NCBI RefSeq assembly: GCF_000340965.1
Contig: NZ_ANAY01000019.1
Span: forward strand, 62,001-126,000
Direction: 5' to 3'
DNA from: Nocardiopsis kunsanensis DSM 44524
GTDB taxonomy: Bacteria; Actinomycetota; Actinomycetes; Streptosporangiales; Streptosporangiaceae
Length of the DNA: 64,000 nt
The notes below the pieces were generated by a model. The model was not told where the DNA came from, searched no databases, and was given only the letters and a program-made list of their open reading frames with translations. The first letter of the stretch is position 1. Each line of letters starts with the position of its first letter. Below, piece after piece: positions 46,776 through 56,432 of the stretch. The position numbers were made by a program, and so were the translations under genes.

Positions 46776-46781
46776 AGGGTA
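46776..46781 (-). promoter_or_regulatory. -10 hexamer for the DEDD/GIY-YIG gene
   Basis: TACCCT on the minus strand, 6 bases before the GTG at 46769. Confidence 0.5.
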
Positions 46782-46873
46782 GTCGGCACCTGTGACCGAA
46801 CCTTCCGGTATGCATCCACCCCTGACCGACATGGAAGGATGTGGAAACGACCCCACAGGAGAAGGAGACGATC

Positions 46874-47149
46874 GTGGCCATCGTGAAGCCGGGCGGTGAC
46901 GAACGTCGGCGCTGCGTCGGGTGTGCAGACCCCACGTGGTTCGGCGTGACCCGGACGGTGCGTTCCGAGGACTTCGTGCACCGGGAGCTGTCCGGTGCCG
47001 GCGTCGTGGCGGAGCACAGGGTCCTGTCGGAGACGGTGGCGGGGGTGCGCTGCCGCCGGTGCTGCCCAGCGGACGCGGTCCGGGCCGTGTCCCGGCCCGG
47101 TGCCGCGCGCTCGGGCCGGGTCGCCGAGAGCGTCCCGGGACAAGCATGA
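46874..47149 (+). CDS. Cysteine-rich small protein, possible zinc ribbon
   Basis: 91 residues, not recognised. Two cysteine clusters, RRRCVGC and VRCRRCC, about 42 residues apart, could bind one zinc. GTG at 46874 with GAAGGAG 6 bases upstream. Its stop overlaps the start of the NYN gene (ATGA), so the two are translated together and may act together. Confidence 0.7.
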   Translation: MAIVKPGGDERRRCVGCADPTWFGVTRTVRSEDFVHRELSGAGVVAEHRVLSETVAGVRCRRCCPADAVRAVSRPGAARSGRVAESVPGQA

Positions 47150-48486
47150 GCACGGATCCGGAGGAGGCAGCCGGGTCCGACGGTGCCGACGGGTGGTCGG
47201 CGCGTCCCCTCCCCGAACAGGTGCGCTCCCGGGTCGTGGAATACGGTTCCGATGTCCTGGGCGGGATGCGCGCCTCCGAGGTGCCGCCGGTGCTGCGCCG
47301 GATCGCCCGGTTCGAGCCGCGGCGCCGCGCGCGTCTGGCCGGCCCGCAGATCGCTGCCCAGTTGGAGACCGATCCCGGTTTCCGCTCCCGGGTCGCCTCC
47401 CGGGTGGAACAGGTCTGGCCGGAGCTCGTCGAGGGGCTCCGGTCCGGTGTGGTGCCGCCGGCAGCCGACCCGGTCGCGGTCGCGGCCTGCGCCTATCTGG
47501 TGCGCCCCGAGGGGTGGGCCGGGATCGTCGAGGACATCCACGGGGAGTTGGAGCGGCAGGTCGGTGCTCAGGAGGCCGACGCCGCCGCCGAGGACGCCGA
47601 GGCCGCGCGCACCCAGCTGGAACAGGTCAAACGTGAGAACCGGGCCGAGAACGAACGGTTGCGTTCGCAGTTGAAGGAGCAGCGTTCGGAGATCGCTGAT
47701 CTGCGGCGCCGGGTCCACCACGAGCGCGGGCGCGCCAAGGAGGCCGCCGAGCAGGCCGATCGTGCGTTGGAGGAGACCGCGGGCCGCGAGCACGAGTCGG
47801 CCACCCGGATCAGTGCTCTGGAGGCGGAGAACCGGCGTCTGCGTGCACGTGTGGCCTCGGCGGAGACACAGGTGGGGAACGCCCGGCGTGCGGCACGTAC
47901 GGGCCGCAACGCCGACGAGGCCCGCCTGCGGGTGCTGCTGGACGTGCTCGTCGAGGCCTCGCACGGGCTGCGGCGGGAGCTGGCTCTGCCCGCGTCCCTG
48001 GACAGCCCCGCCGACATGGTGGTCGAGGGTCAGGACCGGCGCGCGTCACTGGCGGGGTTGCCCGACGACGATCCCGGGTTGTTGGGGCACCTGTTGACGG
48101 TGCCGCGCGTGCATCTGCTGCTGGACGGCTACAACGTGACCAAGACCGGGTACGGGACGCTGCCGCTGGTCGACCAGCGCACACGGCTGTTGTCCTCCCT
48201 GGAGGGTCTGGCGAGCCGGACCAAGGCCGAGATCACGTGTGTGTTCGACGGCGCGGACGTGGACACCCCTCCGGCGACCGCGGGACCGCGGCGTGTGCGG
48301 CTCCTGTTCAGTGAAGCGGGTGAGACCGCCGACGAGCTCATCGTGCGGCTGGTGAGCGCCGAACCCCCGGGGCGTCCGATCGTGGTGGTCACCTCCGACC
48401 GGGAGATCGTGTCGGCGGTACGGCGGGCCGGGGCGCGTGCGGTTCCCTCGGCGGTGTTCCTGCGCGGGCTGGACGCCACCAGTTGA
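47146..48486 (+). CDS. NYN-domain (YacP-like) putative ribonuclease with coiled coil
   Basis: 446 residues. The N-terminal 150 are a variable domain (PPVLRRIARFEPRRRARLAG), then a coiled coil of about 110 residues (RENRAENERLRSQLKEQRSE), then a PIN-like NYN/YacP nuclease domain. Acidic residues of the active site are in LLLDGYNVTK, CVFDGADV, ETADELIV and VVTSDREI. YacP-type proteins cut rRNA or mRNA in some Firmicutes; the substrate here is unknown. Coupled to the Cys-rich gene upstream. Confidence 0.86.
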   Translation: MSTDPEEAAGSDGADGWSARPLPEQVRSRVVEYGSDVLGGMRASEVPPVLRRIARFEPRRRARLAGPQIAAQLETDPGFRSRVASRVEQVWPELVEGLRSGVVPPAADPVAVAACAYLVRPEGWAGIVEDIHGELERQVGAQEADAAAEDAEAARTQLEQVKRENRAENERLRSQLKEQRSEIADLRRRVHHERGRAKEAAEQADRALEETAGREHESATRISALEAENRRLRARVASAETQVGNARRAARTGRNADEARLRVLLDVLVEASHGLRRELALPASLDSPADMVVEGQDRRASLAGLPDDDPGLLGHLLTVPRVHLLLDGYNVTKTGYGTLPLVDQRTRLLSSLEGLASRTKAEITCVFDGADVDTPPATAGPRRVRLLFSEAGETADELIVRLVSAEPPGRPIVVVTSDREIVSAVRRAGARAVPSAVFLRGLDATS

Positions 48487-48833
48487 ACCTTCGCTTCCGG
48501 GAATCCTCGGTGTAACACGCACCACCGCCGCGGGCACGGGAGCGGGCGGAGGGGGTCCTGGCCTGGAAGGACCGCCCGGACGGGCCCGCTGATGGCCGGC
48601 GGGTCCGCCGATCGGACCGGCTCGTGTGGTTGAGCCCCGACGGACGGTCCGCTAGGTTCTTCCCGAACGTGAGTGCTCCACCGGGTAGTGGACCACAGCT
48701 GTGTCCGCCCCGAAACCGGTGGGGTCCCCGCTGCGCTCGCGTGTCCCCGCCAGGACGGCCGGTGAGGGACCCCTTCCGTCTCGCCCCCCGTACAAGCATG
48801 CGGACTCATCAACCCCAAGGAGCGTGGACCGCC

Positions 48834-49829
48834 ATGAAGAACCCCGGTGGTCGGCGTCAGTCGCGCCGAATCGCATCGACAGGCATCGGAATGGTGGCCG
48901 CCGGCGCCATCCTCGTCCCCGGGTCCGCGTACGCGGACCCCACCCAGGACGAGGTCGAGGACCGTATCGAAGAGCTCAACCAGGAGGCCTCCACCCTCGT
49001 CGAGGAGTACAACCAGGCCCAGGAGGACCACGAGGCCGCCGAGGCCCAGTACGAGGAGATCGAGAGCCAGGTCGGCGACGAACAGGAGCGCTACGACGAG
49101 CTGCAGGAGCAGGTCCAGCAGTTCGCCAACGCGACCTACCAGTCGGGGGACCTGGACTCCGCGACCAACGTGCTGACCTCCGAGGGCCCCGAGGCCCTGC
49201 TCGAGCAGAACGCGGACCTCAACTACCTGTCCGAGAACCAGATCCAGGAGCTCGACGACTTCAGTGACTCGGCCGAGCGGCTGTTCTCGCTCAAGGACGA
49301 GTCCGAGCAGGCCCTCCAGGACGCCGAGGACCAGCTCGAGGAGGCCGAGGAGGCCAAGGAGGAGGTCGAGAGCAAGATCGAGGAGCAGCAGGAGCTGCTC
49401 GCCGAGTTCCCCGGCTCCGACCCCTCCTCCGAGGGCGCCGACGACTCCGGCGGGTCGTACACGGGGGGTGCCGGCGGCAACGCGGGATCGGCCCTGGACT
49501 TCGCCTACGCGCAGGTCGGCCTGCCCTACGTGTACGGCGGCACGGGACCCAACGGCTACGACTGCTCCGGCTTGGTGCAGGCCTCCTGGCGTTCGGCCGG
49601 CGTGGACCTGCCCCGCACCACCTACGCACAGGCCGAGGTCGGACAGCGCATCACCGACATGGGCGCGCTGCAGCCCGGCGACATCATGTTCTTCTCCGGC
49701 ATGGGCCACAACGGCCTCTACGCCGGTGACAACCAGATGGTGCACGCCCCCCGCACGGGCCGCAACATCGAGGTCGTAGGGCTGGCCGCCTACTGGGGCG
49801 GGCAGTTCGAGTTCGCGGTGCGCCTGTAA
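48834..49829 (+). CDS. Secreted NlpC/P60 peptidoglycan endopeptidase (first copy)
   Basis: 331 residues. Signal peptide ending near AYA (about residue 34), a long Glu-rich coiled coil (about 35-190), a glycine-serine linker, then an NlpC/P60 domain with catalytic Cys in YDCSGLVQASW, His in GHNGLYAGD and a third polar residue in MVHAPRTG. Likely cleaves stem peptides during growth or division (RipA-like). ATG at 48834; AGGAG lies 11 bases upstream. A leader of about 170 bases separates a possible -10 (TAGGTT near 48652) from the start. Confidence 0.92.
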   Translation: MKNPGGRRQSRRIASTGIGMVAAGAILVPGSAYADPTQDEVEDRIEELNQEASTLVEEYNQAQEDHEAAEAQYEEIESQVGDEQERYDELQEQVQQFANATYQSGDLDSATNVLTSEGPEALLEQNADLNYLSENQIQELDDFSDSAERLFSLKDESEQALQDAEDQLEEAEEAKEEVESKIEEQQELLAEFPGSDPSSEGADDSGGSYTGGAGGNAGSALDFAYAQVGLPYVYGGTGPNGYDCSGLVQASWRSAGVDLPRTTYAQAEVGQRITDMGALQPGDIMFFSGMGHNGLYAGDNQMVHAPRTGRNIEVVGLAAYWGGQFEFAVRL

Positions 49830-49833
49830 GTAC

Positions 49834-49853
49834 CGCGGGACGGCTGTCCCGCG
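49834..49853 (+). terminator. Terminator after the first P60 gene
   Basis: CGCGGGAC (49834-49841) pairs with GTCCCGCG (49846-49853), loop GGCT, immediately after the stop and ahead of a convergent gene. Confidence 0.7.
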
Positions 49854-49860
49854 TCCGGTC

Positions 49861-50343
49861 TCAGCGGGCGCGGGACAGTACCCGTTCCTGGAGGGCCTCC
49901 AGCGGTCCCTGGCGGAAACGGCGCAGCCGGAGAACGGAGCCGGCGGTCAGGAGCAGGAAGTTCTCCAGGTGGAAGAGGACCTGGTCCGTGTAGGAACCGT
50001 TCGTGTACAGCTCCGGCACCTCGTCCGGCCCCTCGGACGCGGGCAGCAGGACCGGGAACACGGTGAATGCGGACATCAGGGTCAGGTGCAGGCCCAACGC
50101 GCCCCACAGGAACCATGCCCGCAGACGTTCGGAGCGGCCCAGGAGCCAGGCCACCGGCAGCTCGACGGGCGCGTACCCGATGAGCACGTCGAAGGCGAAG
50201 CCCAGGGTGAAGTGCACCGTGCCCTCGACGAAGAGGAAGAGCGCCCGCCACTTGTAGGGTCCCGGCCACCGCTGCCCGTGGTTGCGGGTTTTTATGGCCG
50301 CCACGGAGTGGCCGGACCCGGCCCCGCGCTCCCGTCGTGGCAT
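49861..50343 (-). CDS. Integral membrane protein of unknown function
   Basis: About 160 residues, not recognised. Four hydrophobic segments: ALFLFVEGTVHFTLGFAFDV, PVELPVAWLLG, AWFLWGALGLHLTLMSAFTV and LFHLENFLLLTAG. The start is uncertain: ATG at 50343 (MPRRERGAGS) is chosen; ATG at 50388 and GTG further out are alternatives. It lies between two P60 hydrolase genes on the other strand. Confidence 0.6.
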   Translation of the reverse strand: MPRRERGAGSGHSVAAIKTRNHGQRWPGPYKWRALFLFVEGTVHFTLGFAFDVLIGYAPVELPVAWLLGRSERLRAWFLWGALGLHLTLMSAFTVFPVLLPASEGPDEVPELYTNGSYTDQVLFHLENFLLLTAGSVLRLRRFRQGPLEALQERVLSRAR

Positions 50344-50643
50344 GCTGCCTACGCTTTCCGGGCTTGTCACTAGATTTCGGACACTCATGCCCGTCCACAA
50401 GGACGTCACGAAACGGTTGAGTGGCGGCTGAAGGATGCACTAGTCTTCGACGCCGAGCGTGGTCGTTCCTCTTCGCCGCCGGCCCGGCGGCGACGGCCCC
50501 GCCCGGGCGGAGCCCACACCCCCCAGCACCCGTGCCTCCGGACACGCCCCACCGTGTCGGCCCGGTGCGGTTCCCCCGACTCGCCCGGTGCAGTCCCCCG
50601 CGCCTGCTTTCCCTGCTGCGCGGGGAGAGAAAGGTATCCCGAC

Positions 50644-51660
50644 GTGTCTGCTTCCCACAGCGGCCGAAACCGCCGCACCGCGGTGATCGCATCCCTCACC
50701 GCCGGAGCCTTCCTGCTCCCCCACGGCGTCGCCCACGCCGAGCCGACCGCCGAAGACGTGCGCGAGGAGATCGAAGGGCTCCAGGAGGAGTTCTCCTCAC
50801 TCAACGCGGAGTACAACGACGCACAGGAGACCCACGAGGCCGCCGAGGAGCGCCTGGAGGAGGTCCGGAGCGACATCGAGTCCGCCGAGGAGCAGGTCGA
50901 GGACCTCGCATCGGGAGTGCGCCGGCTGGCGAACCTGTCCTACTCCGGGGTGGACTACACCTCCCCCACCCAGCTCATCGGCTCCGACGGGCCCGAGACC
51001 GCCATGAACCACCAGGCGGACCTGGCCTATCTGGCCTCCCAGAACGACGAGACCCTGGAGCACTACACCGAGGAGCTCGAGCACCTGGAAGCCCTGGAGT
51101 CCGAGGCCTCCGACACCGAGGAGGAAGCCGCCTCGGCTCTCGAGGACGCGGAGGAGGCCACCGAATCGGCCGAGGAGTCCATCGCCGAGCAGGAAGCGCT
51201 CCTGGAGGAACTCACCGAGGAGGAACGGGCCGAGGCCACCGAGACCGTCGGGGACGGCGGCAGCGGTGGCGGCGGCGGGGGCGACTACAACGGGCCCGCC
51301 TCCGGCAACGCGCGCACCGCCCTGGACTTCGCCTACGCACAGATCGGCAAACCCTACGTCTGGGGCGGCACCGGCCCGAACGGCTACGACTGCTCCGGCC
51401 TGACCCAGGCCGCCTGGAGCGCCGCCGGGGTCTCCCTGCCCCGCACCACCTACGACCAGATCAACGCCGGGACCCGGGTCTCCTGGGAGAACAAGCAGGC
51501 CGGTGACCTGCTCTTCTTCTACGGAGCCCAGCCCAGCCACGTGGGTATGTACGCGGGCAACGGCGAGATGGTGCACGCCTCCACCTCCGGCACCCCGATC
51601 GGGACCGTGACCCTCAACGACTACTACCGGCAGGAGTTCGTCGGCGCCGTCCGTCCCTGA
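50644..51660 (+). CDS. Secreted NlpC/P60 peptidoglycan endopeptidase (second copy)
   Basis: 338 residues, paralogue of the gene at 48834: signal peptide (ASLTAGAFLLPHGVAHA), Glu-rich coiled coil, Gly/Ser linker and P60 domain with Cys in YDCSGLTQAAW, His in SHVGMYAGNGE and MVHASTSG. GTG at 50644 with AAAGG 9 bases upstream. Leader of about 190 bases from a possible -10 TAGTCT near 50451. Confidence 0.92.
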   Translation: MSASHSGRNRRTAVIASLTAGAFLLPHGVAHAEPTAEDVREEIEGLQEEFSSLNAEYNDAQETHEAAEERLEEVRSDIESAEEQVEDLASGVRRLANLSYSGVDYTSPTQLIGSDGPETAMNHQADLAYLASQNDETLEHYTEELEHLEALESEASDTEEEAASALEDAEEATESAEESIAEQEALLEELTEEERAEATETVGDGGSGGGGGGDYNGPASGNARTALDFAYAQIGKPYVWGGTGPNGYDCSGLTQAAWSAAGVSLPRTTYDQINAGTRVSWENKQAGDLLFFYGAQPSHVGMYAGNGEMVHASTSGTPIGTVTLNDYYRQEFVGAVRP

Positions 51661-51712
51661 GCCACGCACCCGCGGGTGGGGGCGGGGCCCACAACACACG
51701 GGCTCCGGCCCC

Positions 51713-51718
51713 TAGACT
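51713..51718 (+). promoter_or_regulatory. -10 hexamer for the PimB-like glycosyltransferase gene
   Basis: TAGACT, then 7 bases, then the GTG at 51726; leaderless pattern. Confidence 0.55.
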
Positions 51719-51725
51719 CGCTCAG

Positions 51726-52850
51726 GTGTCGCGAACGCTGATCATCACCAACGACTTCCCGCCCCGAACCGGGGGCATCGAGGCCTTCGTCCACGAACTG
51801 GCGCTGCGCCGGCCCCCGGGATCGGTGGTGGTCTACACCTCCGCTCCGGACCCGCGGGACGCGGCACGCGACCCGCATTTCGACCTGCGCCAGCCGTTCC
51901 CGATCGTGCGCGACGCCGCCCGGACCCTGCTGCCCACGCCGCGTGTGGCCGCACGGGCGCGGGCCATCGCCCGCATGGAGGACTGCGACTCCGTCCTCTA
52001 CGGGGCCGCCGCGCCCCTGGGACTGTTGGCCCCGGGCATGCCGGTCCGGCGGCAGGTGGCCCTCACGCACGGGCACGAGGCGTGGTGGGCCTCGGTCCCC
52101 GCGGCACGGGAGAGCCTGCGCCGGATCGGTGAAACGGTCGACACCGTCACCTACCTGGGCGACCACACCCGCGAACGGCTCGCGCGCGCCCTGTCGCCCC
52201 GGGCCGTGCACCGCATGCGCCACCTGCCTCCGGGTGTGGACACCGACAGGTTCCGCCCCGGCGCGGGCGGCCACGGGATCCGCGAACGCCACGGGCTCGG
52301 GTCCCGGCCGGTGGTGGTGTGTGTGTCCCGTCTGGTGCGCCGCAAGGGACAGGACACCCTGATCCGTGCCTGGCCCCGGGTCCTGTCCGACGTCCCCGAC
52401 GCGGCGCTGCTCGTGGTCGGTGACGGCCCCGAGGCCTCCCGGCTCCGGAACGCGGCCCAGAGGACGGAATCGGTGTACTTCACCGGCCCGGTCGACCCGG
52501 CGGAGCTGCCCGCCCACTACGACGCCGGAACCGTGTTCGCCATGCCCTGCCGCTCGCGCCACGCCGGCCTGGAGGTCGAGGGTCTGGGCATCGTCTACCT
52601 GGAGGCCTCGGCGACGGGCCTGCCCGTGGTCGCCGGGAACTCCGGAGGTGCCGCCGACGCGGTCCTGGAGGGGGAGACCGGGACCGTCGTGGACGGTTCC
52701 CTGCCCGGCCCCACGGCGCGCGCCCTCGTCCGGTTGCTGCGCTCACCGGAAACAGCCGCCCGTATGGGCGCTCGCGGCCGCGAATGGGTTTCACGGGAGT
52801 GGACCTGGCAGCGCTCCTCCGAGCGCCTCACAGAGCTCCTGGAGGCCTGA
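51726..52850 (+). CDS. GT4-family glycosyltransferase, PimB-like mannosyltransferase
   Basis: 374 residues. N-terminal ITNDFPPRTGGIEAFVHELA and C-terminal VSRLVRRKGQDTLIRAW, VVGDGPE and EGLGIVYLEASATGLPVVAG are typical of GDP-mannose-dependent phosphatidylinositol mannosyltransferases (PimB'). It probably adds mannose to a PIM lipid in the inner membrane; the acceptor is inferred. No ribosome binding site; leaderless start at the GTG. Confidence 0.88.
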   Translation: MSRTLIITNDFPPRTGGIEAFVHELALRRPPGSVVVYTSAPDPRDAARDPHFDLRQPFPIVRDAARTLLPTPRVAARARAIARMEDCDSVLYGAAAPLGLLAPGMPVRRQVALTHGHEAWWASVPAARESLRRIGETVDTVTYLGDHTRERLARALSPRAVHRMRHLPPGVDTDRFRPGAGGHGIRERHGLGSRPVVVCVSRLVRRKGQDTLIRAWPRVLSDVPDAALLVVGDGPEASRLRNAAQRTESVYFTGPVDPAELPAHYDAGTVFAMPCRSRHAGLEVEGLGIVYLEASATGLPVVAGNSGGAADAVLEGETGTVVDGSLPGPTARALVRLLRSPETAARMGARGREWVSREWTWQRSSERLTELLEA

Positions 52851-52902
52851 GGGCGCAACATCCGCTCCCGCACCGTCCCTCGCATCCGGCCGCAACAGAA
52901 GA

Positions 52903-52960
52903 ACCGCCCCGGCGCCGGAGGGACACGCTGTGCGTGCACCCCTCCGGTCACCGGGGCGGT
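52903..52960. terminator. Bidirectional terminator between the glycosyltransferase gene and ctaF
   Basis: ACCGCCCCGG (52903-52912) and CCGGAGGG (52915-52922) pair with 52951-52960 and 52940-52947, respectively. Confidence 0.75.
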
Positions 52961-53023
52961 GACGTGGGGACCGCGCCGCGGACGCTCACCCGCTTGCCGG
53001 GGAGCAGACGCACGGCGGAGGTC

Positions 53024-53449
53024 CTAGTGCTCGAACTCCTTGCGGTAGTACTCGAACACCCAGCCGATCGCGGTCAGGATGATGGCGAGGAATCCGAGGA
53101 ACACCATCCACCAGCCGATGGCCACACCGATGGCCGTGAAGACCACGGAGGCGGCCACGAACAGCGGCCACCAGCTGTGCGGGCTGAAGAAACCGAACTC
53201 GCCGGCGTTCTCCGCGATCTCACCGTCCAGCCGTTCCTCCGCGGGCAAACCGTGGAAGTGTTCGCTGCGCCGGGCCGCCATGAGCAGCCAGAAACCCATC
53301 ATCCAGCCGAAACCGATACCGATGACCAGAGCCGTGCTACCGGTCCACTCGATGGCGCCGTGGTCCTGGTACGACCAGTACATGTACAGGGCAGCGACCA
53401 TCCCGAAGAAGGTCGAGATGCCCATGAACAGATAGGCCTGTGTCTTCAC
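53024..53449 (-). CDS. ctaF: Cytochrome c oxidase subunit IV
   Basis: 141-residue actinobacterial subunit IV with four predicted membrane helices (FMGISTFFGMVAALYMYWSY; VIGIGFGWMMGFWLLMAA; LFVAASVVFTAIGVAIGWW; VFLGFLAIILTAIGWVFEYY). GTG at 53449, 9 bases after the ctaD stop, so it follows ctaD in one transcript. Confidence 0.93.
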   Translation of the reverse strand: MKTQAYLFMGISTFFGMVAALYMYWSYQDHGAIEWTGSTALVIGIGFGWMMGFWLLMAARRSEHFHGLPAEERLDGEIAENAGEFGFFSPHSWWPLFVAASVVFTAIGVAIGWWMVFLGFLAIILTAIGWVFEYYRKEFEH

Positions 53450-53458
53450 TTGACCGCC

Positions 53459-55138
53459 CTACTTCTTCTCTGCGCCCGCGGCTACGGCACCGGGTGCGGC
53501 GGCGTGCGGGTGGTTGAGGTCGAAGGCCGGGCGCTCGGACCGGATCCGCGGCAGCGACGTGAAGTTGTGCCGCGGCGGCGGGCACGAGGTCGCCCACTCC
53601 AGGGAGCAGCCGTACCCCCACGGGTCGTCCACCTCGACCATCGGCGCCTTCTTTGCCGTGATGTACATGTTCCAGAAGAAGATGAGCGTCGAGGCGGCCA
53701 GCACGAAGGAGGAGATCGAGGAGATCTGGTTCAACGTGGTGAAACCGTCACCGGGCAGGTAGTCGGCGTAACGGCGCGGGAAACCGGCCGCACCCAGCCA
53801 GTGCTGGACCAGGAAGGTGCCGTGGAAGCCCAGGAACAGCAGCCAGAAGTGGAACTTGCCCAGCCTCTCGTCGAGCATCTTCCCGGTGAACTTGGGCCAC
53901 CAGAAGTAGAACCCGGCGAACATTGCGAAGACCACGGTGCCGAAGACCACGTAGTGGAATTGGGCCACCACGAAGTAGGAGTCGGTGACGTGGAAGTCGA
54001 TCGGCGGGGAGGCCAGCAGGACCCCGGTCAGACCGCCGAAGAGGAAGGTGGCCAGGAACCCCAGGGTGAACAGCATCGGCGTCTCGAAGGTGAGCTGCCC
54101 GCGCCACATGGTGCCGGCCCAGTTGAAGAACTTCACCCCGGTCGGTACCGCGATGAGGAAGCTCATGAACGAGAAGAACGGCAACAGCACCGCGCCGGTC
54201 GGGAACATGTGGTGCGCCCACACGGTGATCGACAGGCCGGCGATGGCGATGGTGGCCGCCACCAGGGACTTGTAGCCGAAGATCGGCTTGCGGCTGAACA
54301 CCGGCAGGATCTCGGTGACGATGCCGAAGAACGGCAGCGCGATGATGTAGACCTCGGGGTGTCCGAAGAACCAGAACAGGTGCTGCCACAGGATGGCGCC
54401 TCCGTGTTCCGGGTTGAAGACCTGCGTACCGACGATGCGGTCCGCGCCCAGGGCGACCAGGGCACCGGTCAGGACCGGGAACGCGATGAGGACCAGGACA
54501 CTGGTCAGCAGGGTGTTCCAGGTGAAGATCGACATGCGGAAGGTCGTCATACCGGGCGCGCGCATGCACAGGCCGGTGGTGATGAAGTTGACCGCACCGA
54601 GGATCGTGCCCAGGCCGGAGACGATCAGGCCCAGGACCCACAGGTCACCGCCCAGCCCCGGTGAACGCACCGCGTCCGAGAGCGGGGTGTAGGCGAACCA
54701 CCCGAAGCTGGCGGCGCCGCCCGGGGTGAGGAACCCGCTGATGGCGGTGAGGCTGCCGAACAGGAACAGGTAGTAGCTGAACAGGTTCATCCTCGGGAAC
54801 GCCACGTCGGGCGAACCGATGTGCAGCGGCATGATCACGTTCGAGAACCCGATGAAGAGCGGGGTCGCGAACATCAGCAGCATGATCGTGCCGTGCATCG
54901 TGAAGAACTGGTTGAACTCCTCGTTGGACATGAACTGCATGCCCGGCGAGAACAGTTCCAGGCGCATCAGGACAGCCAGAACACCGCCGAACAGGAAGAA
55001 CGCGAACGACGTGATCAGGTACATGTACCCGATCGTCTTGTGATCGGTCGACGTCAACCAGTTGACGATGATCGACCCCTTGCGCGTCGGTGCCTGTGCG
55101 GCACCGCTCTGGGGTTGAGTTTCCGTCGTCGTGGTCAT
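53459..55138 (-). CDS. ctaD: Cytochrome c oxidase subunit I
   Basis: Catalytic subunit of the aa3 oxidase: binds heme a, heme a3 and CuB. 559 residues, twelve helices. Heme ligands in [12 protein letters not shown] and the CuB/a3 region [15 protein letters not shown] and [10 protein letters not shown] are clear, as is the YIIALPFFG/Tyr cross-link region. ATG at 55138 lies directly after the ctaC stop with no gap. Confidence 0.96.
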   Translation of the reverse strand: MTTTTETQPQSGAAQAPTRKGSIIVNWLTSTDHKTIGYMYLITSFAFFLFGGVLAVLMRLELFSPGMQFMSNEEFNQFFTMHGTIMLLMFATPLFIGFSNVIMPLHIGSPDVAFPRMNLFSYYLFLFGSLTAISGFLTPGGAASFGWFAYTPLSDAVRSPGLGGDLWVLGLIVSGLGTILGAVNFITTGLCMRAPGMTTFRMSIFTWNTLLTSVLVLIAFPVLTGALVALGADRIVGTQVFNPEHGGAILWQHLFWFFGHPEVYIIALPFFGIVTEILPVFSRKPIFGYKSLVAATIAIAGLSITVWAHHMFPTGAVLLPFFSFMSFLIAVPTGVKFFNWAGTMWRGQLTFETPMLFTLGFLATFLFGGLTGVLLASPPIDFHVTDSYFVVAQFHYVVFGTVVFAMFAGFYFWWPKFTGKMLDERLGKFHFWLLFLGFHGTFLVQHWLGAAGFPRRYADYLPGDGFTTLNQISSISSFVLAASTLIFFWNMYITAKKAPMVEVDDPWGYGCSLEWATSCPPPRHNFTSLPRIRSERPAFDLNHPHAAAPGAVAAGAEKK

Positions 55139-56023
55139 TTAACTGTCAGTCTCCTCGGCGTCCGCGGCATCGACCGCTTCGAGGTCCTCGGTGTCCTCGT
55201 CTGCGGCCTCCTGCTCGCGCTCCTGGGCCCACTGGGCGTAGTCGTCCTCGGAGAGCACCTCGACGTTGAAGAGCATGCGGGTGTGGTCCACACCGCACAG
55301 CTCGGCGCACCGGCCGATGTACTCACCCTCGGTGCCGTCGTTGAGGTTGGCCTGGAAGGCATTGTCGTGCCCGGGGATGACGTCCATCTTGAAACCGAAG
55401 GTCGGAATCCAGAAGGAGTGGATGACGTCGGGCGAGTGGAGGTCGAAATGGACGGACGAGTTCTCAGGAAGAACGAGTGTCGTCTGCGTCTCGGGGTCGG
55501 CGGTGCCGTCCGGGTTCGGGACTCCGACCTCGGAGTGCAGCACCTCGCCGCCGTTCTCCCGCGTGTCGTCCAGGTAGTTGAACTGCCAGGCCCATTGGAA
55601 GGCCACGACCTCGACATGGACGTCTGCGGGTTCCTCGGTGTCCATCAGGTACGCCTGGTCGCGTGCCGTGAAGAAGAAGAGAACCGAGATGATGACGATC
55701 GGCAGGACTGTGTAGAGCGCCTCGATGGGCATGTTGTACCGCACCTGGGGCGGCAACTGCTCGGAGCGCTTGCGGTGGAAGATGACCGACCAGATGATCA
55801 GTCCCCACACGAGGATGCCGACCGCGAAAGCCGTCACCCATGAGCCCTGCCAGAGCGCAAGAACACGCTCGGCCTGCTCGGTGATCGGCTCCGGCATGCC
55901 CAAACGAGTGAGATCGTTCGACGCGCAGCCGGTCGCGGCCAGCCCCAGCACGGCGAGCGCAGCGCCGCGTGGTGCCCATCGGCGCAGAGTTGAGCGCCGA
56001 TTTTTCTGGCGGGTCGGACTCAC
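55139..56023 (-). CDS. ctaC: Cytochrome c oxidase subunit II (CuA)
   Basis: 294 residues. Signal peptide ending in a lipobox-like LAATGC, two membrane helices and the CuA site CAELCGVDHTRM with FHSEW-like upstream ligand region (HSFWIPTFGFKMDV). GTG at 56023 has AAGG 6 bases upstream; the frame continues upstream but without the expected sequence. Accepts electrons from QcrC. First gene of ctaC-ctaD-ctaF. Confidence 0.95.
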   Translation of the reverse strand: MSPTRQKNRRSTLRRWAPRGAALAVLGLAATGCASNDLTRLGMPEPITEQAERVLALWQGSWVTAFAVGILVWGLIIWSVIFHRKRSEQLPPQVRYNMPIEALYTVLPIVIISVLFFFTARDQAYLMDTEEPADVHVEVVAFQWAWQFNYLDDTRENGGEVLHSEVGVPNPDGTADPETQTTLVLPENSSVHFDLHSPDVIHSFWIPTFGFKMDVIPGHDNAFQANLNDGTEGEYIGRCAELCGVDHTRMLFNVEVLSEDDYAQWAQEREQEAADEDTEDLEAVDAADAEETDS

Positions 56024-56432
56024 GGATTGCCTTCCCAGCGGTGAAGCCTGCGGAGGTCTCCACAGGCGGCCTAAGTATCCAAAGCTTTTCAGGGGCAAAC
56101 ATTATCGCGAACCGCCCAGACTGCCGCTCAGGGGCTTACCTGGTCAGCGTGTTGCTGAACAACCCCTGCTCGGCAAGCGGAACAGCTCGCGGAGCCGGGC
56201 CCGTTCGCCCGCGGAGACAAGGCTCCCGGCTGGCTACGAGCGCGGCCCGGCGTTGCCCCGGGCCCCTCTCCCGCCGGCCCGGCCACCACCTCGTGAGGGT
56301 GGTGGACGCGCCCGCGGAGTGGGACTCCAGAGGAGCGTATCGCTGGGTTTACGACGCTCTTAACCGGGTGTGCCTTATTGCCCGAGGCGGGTCAAGATTG
56401 GGACACAGGACGACTACAGCCGGAGGTTTCCC
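56024..56432. other. Divergent region between ctaC and the TusA-like gene
   Basis: About 400 bases without a supported gene. A bulged hairpin (CCACCACCTC near 56285 with its complement near 56300) lies between the two divergent genes. Confidence 0.45.

Noticed and set aside
48652..48833. A c-di-AMP (ydaO) riboswitch before the first P60 gene
   Set aside because: Such riboswitches often precede wall-hydrolase genes in actinobacteria, but the conserved core blocks were not found in the leader.
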